A DNA stretch of 64,000 bases from Pararhizobium polonicum (GTDB taxonomy: Bacteria > Pseudomonadota > Alphaproteobacteria > Rhizobiales > Rhizobiaceae), in the NCBI RefSeq assembly GCF_001687365.1, contig NZ_LGLV01000010.1, forward strand, positions 124,001 to 188,000. The letters run 5' to 3'. Position numbers and translations under genes: made by a program. Numbering within the stretch: the stretch's first letter is position 1; every line of letters begins with the position of its first letter. Below the pieces are notes generated by a model. That model was not told the DNA's origin. It worked only from the letters and a program-made list of their open reading frames with translations, and did no database searches. Positions 60,699-64,000 of this stretch are shown here, one piece after another.

Positions 60699-61415
60699 CT
60701 ATCGAACCTTCAGCCCCAGCTCGGCGAGCAGCTGCCCCGCCTGATCGCGCGAGATGGTCGCGCCCTTGAATTGCTTGGCATTCAACAGGCGGATGCCGCC
60801 GAGGTCGGCGCCGCGCAGATCGGCGCCTTCGAACCGGCAATCGACCAGATTGGCATCGCGCAGGCTGCAGTCCTGAAACACCGCATCGCGGAAGTCACAT
60901 TTGCGCAAATCCGCCATCTGAAAATCGAGGCCGTTGAGACGCGACTTTCGAAACGACAGGCCGGGCAACCGGGCGTCGGCCATCCGCGTTTCGTTGAAGG
61001 AGAGGTTTAGCGTTTTCGCTTCCGAAAGGTTTGCGCCCGTCAGCTTGCACCGCTCGAACAGTGCACCGGTGAGCGTCGTACCCCTGAAGCTGCTGTTGTT
61101 GAAGTCGCAGGCCTCAAGCCGGCTTTCGGAGAGATCGCAGCCGGTGAAATCGGCAAGGCCGCCCTTGCAGCTCGACCAGACGGTGGCGCTCAGTTTTGCG
61201 CCGGTGAAATTGGCCTGTTTGACATTGCAGGCCTCGAAGACCCAGCCATCCAGCGCAAGGCGTGAAAGGTCGGTTTCCTCGAGAACGCAGTCAACCAGCC
61301 GGTAGGCCATTCCGTTTTTCGAGAGGGTTTCGATGCTTGCGCGATCCAGCGCGCGATTCTCGATGATATTGGCTGGCGGGATCTTGGATGTGTCCGGTGA
61401 GCCGTATGGGGGCAT
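60699..61415 (-). CDS. pentapeptide repeat protein, Qnr/MfpA-like layout
   Basis: This 238-residue protein is made mostly of A(D/N)Lxx-type five-residue repeats (about 45-205, e.g. ANFTGAKLSATVW, ANLSEAKTLNLSF, ADLRKCDFRDAVF). This predicts a right-handed beta-helix. The C terminus, ISRDQAGQLLAELGLKV, resembles the helix that dimerises Qnr-type proteins. Such proteins can mimic DNA and protect gyrase from inhibitors, but many have other roles. It is convergent with the HNH gene and 14 bp from it. Confidence 0.85.
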   Translation of the reverse strand: MPPYGSPDTSKIPPANIIENRALDRASIETLSKNGMAYRLVDCVLEETDLSRLALDGWVFEACNVKQANFTGAKLSATVWSSCKGGLADFTGCDLSESRLEACDFNNSSFRGTTLTGALFERCKLTGANLSEAKTLNLSFNETRMADARLPGLSFRKSRLNGLDFQMADLRKCDFRDAVFQDCSLRDANLVDCRFEGADLRGADLGGIRLLNAKQFKGATISRDQAGQLLAELGLKVR

Positions 61416-61669
61416 ATCGATGTTCCTTCTTCGTCATCGAGGGAACATGTCGCAAGACCACGTACCTCGCCGACCGTGTCCGATCAAACTGGTACCGTGG
61501 AAGCCAACAGGCCATAAGCTGCAGAATGCAGGGACCGGATTACCAACCGGCCCATCTTTTTCGGTCCTTTTGCATACCGCACCCGCCGTTTCGGTTCAAC
61601 GCGGAAATAAAGGCTGGATGCGTGGCTCACCGGTTTGCGTCCGGCGTCTCCCATTGCGCCCAAAAGAGA

Positions 61670-62008
61670 TCAGGCCTTTTCGGGCAGGCTCGATTCCGAC
61701 AGGGATTCTCCCGCCGCCGCTCCCTTGCCCTCCGGTGCGCCGGCTGCGGCATCGCTGCCGGTTCCCACCCCTTCCGAGCCGGAATAGGGGCGTTTGATGA
61801 TGGCGGCGGCGGATATCACGATCGGGTCGAAGCCGGCGCCGCCCTGTTCCACGAGTTCGAAGAAGGCCTTGCGCATGCGCGGTTCCCAGAACTTGTTGAT
61901 ATGGGTGGCGACGCCCTCGATGCGCTCGGCTTCCGGCTGCGACTTGAAGAAGGTGGCGATCTGGTTGGCCATCCGCACGAGTTTGCCATTGGTGTTATCA
62001 AGCGACAT
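61670..62008 (-). CDS. fdsD: formate dehydrogenase delta subunit
   Basis: The 112-residue protein begins MSLDNTNGKLVRMANQIATF, contains THINKFWEPRMRKAFFELVEQ and has a low-complexity acidic tail. This is the FdsD accessory subunit of soluble NAD-linked, molybdenum formate dehydrogenases, needed for cofactor insertion. Its start overlaps fdhD by 11 bp. It ends the leftward formate dehydrogenase operon. The 254 bp between it and the pentapeptide gene hold nothing I recognise. Confidence 0.92.
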   Translation of the reverse strand: MSLDNTNGKLVRMANQIATFFKSQPEAERIEGVATHINKFWEPRMRKAFFELVEQGGAGFDPIVISAAAIIKRPYSGSEGVGTGSDAAAGAPEGKGAAAGESLSESSLPEKA

Positions 62009-62825
62009 CGGCGATGGCTCCGGATTGGATGCGGTGGGGATGGGTGAAAATCTCGAAATCGGCGCCGCGCACCAAGGCGATCAGCGTCATGCCGGCCTCG
62101 TCCGCCGTGCGGATGGCCAGTGCCGTTGGGGCAGAGATGGCAATGATGAAAGGGCTGCCGATGATGGCGGTCTTCTGCACCATCTCGACCGAGACACGGC
62201 TGGTGACGACGACGGCGCCGGTTGATCCAGCATGCCCGGCGCGTGCCGCGGCACCCACCAGCTTGTCGAGGGCATTGTGACGGCCGACATCCTCGCGCAC
62301 CGCGATCAGCCCCTTGCCGGGCACGTAGAAGCCTGCGCCATGCACGGCGCGGGTTTCGAAATGCAGCGGCTGCTGGCCGTTGAGCAATGCGACAGCCTCG
62401 ACGATCTGCTGTTGCGACAGCCGCAGCGGCGAGCCTGAAACGGATGGCGTCTTGCGCACCGCCTGTTCGATCGATTCGATGCCGCAAAGGCCGCAGCCGA
62501 CGGGCCCTGCCATATGGCGACGGCGGGCGGTGAGCGCGGCGTTCTGTTCGTCCCGGAGCATGATCTGCAGGTCGATACCCTTGTCGTCAGGAACGGCTTC
62601 GATCGATTCGATCTCGGAGGGATCGGCAATGATCCCTTCCGTCAGGCTGAATCCGACGGCAAAATCCTCGAAATCTCCCGGTGTCGCCATCATCACCGCA
62701 TGGGTGGAGCCGCCATAGGAAAAGGCGACCGGGGTTTCTTCGGGAACGACGCGGGAGCCGGTGGAAAGCGTGCCGTTGCGGTGGGCGGTCTCGGGGACGG
62801 TTTGGGTGAGTTTGAATGGGGTCAT
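61998..62825 (-). CDS. fdhD: formate dehydrogenase accessory sulfurtransferase FdhD
   Basis: The 275-residue protein passes sulfur to the molybdenum cofactor of formate dehydrogenase. The sulfur-carrying cysteines are Cys111 and Cys114 in GCGLCGIES. Other family blocks are FAVGFSLTEGII and VREDVGRHNALDKL. The frame is open through a repeat to 62963, but the protein begins at ATG 62825. It lies between fdsD and the alpha subunit gene. Confidence 0.96.
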   Translation of the reverse strand: MTPFKLTQTVPETAHRNGTLSTGSRVVPEETPVAFSYGGSTHAVMMATPGDFEDFAVGFSLTEGIIADPSEIESIEAVPDDKGIDLQIMLRDEQNAALTARRRHMAGPVGCGLCGIESIEQAVRKTPSVSGSPLRLSQQQIVEAVALLNGQQPLHFETRAVHGAGFYVPGKGLIAVREDVGRHNALDKLVGAAARAGHAGSTGAVVVTSRVSVEMVQKTAIIGSPFIIAISAPTALAIRTADEAGMTLIALVRGADFEIFTHPHRIQSGAIADVA

Positions 62826-62835
62826 GCGCCTTGCT

Positions 62836-62954
62836 CCCTCTTCTCCCCAGTGGGGAGAAGGTGGTGCGCGGTGCCGGACGAGGGAGTTCGCAGCGCACAC
62901 CCCAGCCAATCTCCCCCCGTGTGGGGGAGATGTCCCGAAGGGACAGAGGGGGGG
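62836..62954. repeat. composite palindromic repeat
   Basis: The left half, CCTTCTCCCC-type (CTTCTCCCCAGTGGGGAGAAG), resembles half of the elements at 26393, 43547 and 53482. The right half, ATCTCCCCCCGTGTGGGGGA and then GACAGAGGGGGG, resembles the element at 16454-16617. It lies between the alpha subunit gene and fdhD. The mixed make-up suggests recombination between, or a common origin of, the two families. Confidence 0.65.
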
Positions 62955-62981
62955 ATTTGCCACAAACGCATCATTGCAACT

Positions 62982-64000
62982 CTACTCCGCCGCCTCCAGC
63001 TTGCCGGCGATGCGGCGCGAGTGGCGGGCCTGTTCGTCGTAATCGACCTGCCACTGCGACGGGCCGTTCGACGGTGATATCTGCACGGCCGTCACCTTAT
63101 ATTCCGGACAGTTGGTTGCCCAGTCGGAGAAATCGGTGGTGATGACGTTGGCCTGCGTCGTCGGGTGGTGGAAGGTGGTGTAGACGACGCCGGGTGCCAC
63201 ACGTTCGGTGATCAGCGCCCGCAGCGTCGTATCGCCGGAGCGGCTTTGCAATTTCACCCAATCGCCGTCGCGCACGCCGCGCATCTCGGCGTCGTTCGGG
63301 TGGATTTCCAGCCGGTCTTCCTCGTGCCAGACGACATTCTCCGTGCGCCGCGTCTGGGCGCCGACATTGTACTGGCTGAGAATGCGGCCGGTGGTGAGCA
63401 GCAGCGGGAAGCGAGGACCGGTCTTTTCGTCGGTCGCGACATATTCGGTGCGGATGAACTTACCCTTGCCGCGCACGAAGCCGTTAATATGCATGATCGG
63501 CGAGCCGAGCGGCGCCTTCTCGTTGCAGGGCCACTGCACCGAGCCCATCTTTTCCAGATAGTCATAGGAGACCATGGCAAAGCTCGGTGTCGTGGCGGCG
63601 ATCTCGTCCATGATTTCGGATGGATGGCTGTAGTTCCAGTTCAGGCCCATCGCCTGCGCCAGCTTCTGCGTCACCTCCCAGTCGGCATAGCCGTTGCGTG
63701 GCGTCATCACCTTGCGGACGCGGTTGATGCGGCGCTCGGCATTGGTGAAGGTGCCGTCCTTTTCCAAGAAGGTTGAGCCCGGCAGGAAGACATGGGCGTA
63801 GTTGGCGGTTTCGTTGAGGAACAGGTCCTGCACCACGACGCATTCCATGGCGGCGAGGCCGGCCTGCACATGCTTGGTGTCCGGGTCGGACTGGAGGATG
63901 TCCTCGCCCTGGATGTAGATACCCTTGAACGAACCATCGACGGCGGCGTCCAGCATGTTGGGGATGCGCAGGCCCGGTTCGTTGGAGATGGTCACGCCCC
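62982..64000 (-). CDS. fdsA: formate dehydrogenase alpha subunit (partial, C-terminal part)
   Basis: About 339 residues of the catalytic molybdopterin subunit are present; the rest lies beyond the right edge. Visible blocks include MLDAAVDGSFKGIYIQGEDI, FLNETANYAHVFLPGSTFLE, TNAERRINRVRKV and the C-terminal molybdopterin dinucleotide-binding domain (HPNDAEMRGVRDGDWVKLQS, GVVYTTFHHP). With fdsD and fdhD downstream it is the NAD-dependent FdsA type that oxidises formate to CO2. It ends 27 bp before the composite repeat. Confidence 0.94.
   Translation of the reverse strand, partial: GVTISNEPGLRIPNMLDAAVDGSFKGIYIQGEDILQSDPDTKHVQAGLAAMECVVVQDLFLNETANYAHVFLPGSTFLEKDGTFTNAERRINRVRKVMTPRNGYADWEVTQKLAQAMGLNWNYSHPSEIMDEIAATTPSFAMVSYDYLEKMGSVQWPCNEKAPLGSPIMHINGFVRGKGKFIRTEYVATDEKTGPRFPLLLTTGRILSQYNVGAQTRRTENVVWHEEDRLEIHPNDAEMRGVRDGDWVKLQSRSGDTTLRALITERVAPGVVYTTFHHPTTQANVITTDFSDWATNCPEYKVTAVQISPSNGPSQWQVDYDEQARHSRRIAGKLEAAE

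Overview
The window is a dense, high-GC chromosomal segment from an alphaproteobacterium, most likely of the Rhizobiaceae (Rhizobium/Agrobacterium/Sinorhizobium relatives). This rests on gene content and order: an mdh-sucCDAB-lpd block, sdhCDAB, atpHAGDC without the Fo genes, a heme operon carrying a mitofilin (Mic60) gene, an Omp19-type lipoprotein, a short second ftsZ, and several families of palindromic intergenic repeats typical of rhizobia. No rRNA, tRNA, CRISPR array, insertion sequence or prophage was recognised.

Layout. 1-2.3 kb: a partial YggT gene and an MFS exporter. 2.3-7.5 kb: a leftward heme operon hemC-hemD-mic60-hemY followed by terB-like and glutamine-amidotransferase genes. 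7.6-11.4 kb: rightward tsaD-gpsA-yciI-EVE and a methyltransferase. 12.2-16.4 kb: sdhCDAB, with a VapBC toxin-antitoxin pair lodged between sdhA and sdhB. 16.8-18.6 kb: omp19-like lipoprotein and zapE. 18.8-30.3 kb: the TCA block mdh, sucC, sucD, sucA, sucB and lpd, with MAPEG, LysE, a secreted protein and an SDR enzyme between sucB and lpd. 30.4-34.6 kb: a DUF2867-like protein, a CHASE3-adenylate cyclase, ftsZ2 and a PrlF-YhaV toxin-antitoxin pair. 34.6-35 kb: a non-coding stretch rich in hairpins. 35-43.5 kb: two tandem TraB/GumN proteins, xerC, an acyltransferase, an AAA ATPase, fsa and priA. 43.8-49.6 kb: a small membrane protein and atpHAGDC. 49.8-53.4 kb: manC, a small membrane protein, a saccharopine-dehydrogenase-like gene and a divergent Lrp regulator. 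53.6-58.9 kb: an OFA-family transporter preceded by a two-component system. 59-61.4 kb: a small accessory patch (nucleotidyltransferase, HNH nuclease, Qnr-like pentapeptide protein). 61.7-64 kb: fdsD, fdhD and the end of a formate dehydrogenase alpha gene.

The window holds core respiratory and energy functions (TCA enzymes, succinate dehydrogenase, F1-ATPase, heme synthesis, formate oxidation) with small accessory insertions. The clearest regulatory circuit is at 53.6-58.9 kb. A histidine kinase and an NtrC-type regulator lie directly upstream of an OFA transporter gene. The gap between them holds a perfect sigma-54 -24/-12 promoter and two tandem dyads of the form GGACA-N3-TGTCC, 23 bp apart, at enhancer distance. 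This predicts a self-contained substrate-sensing and uptake module that can be tested directly.
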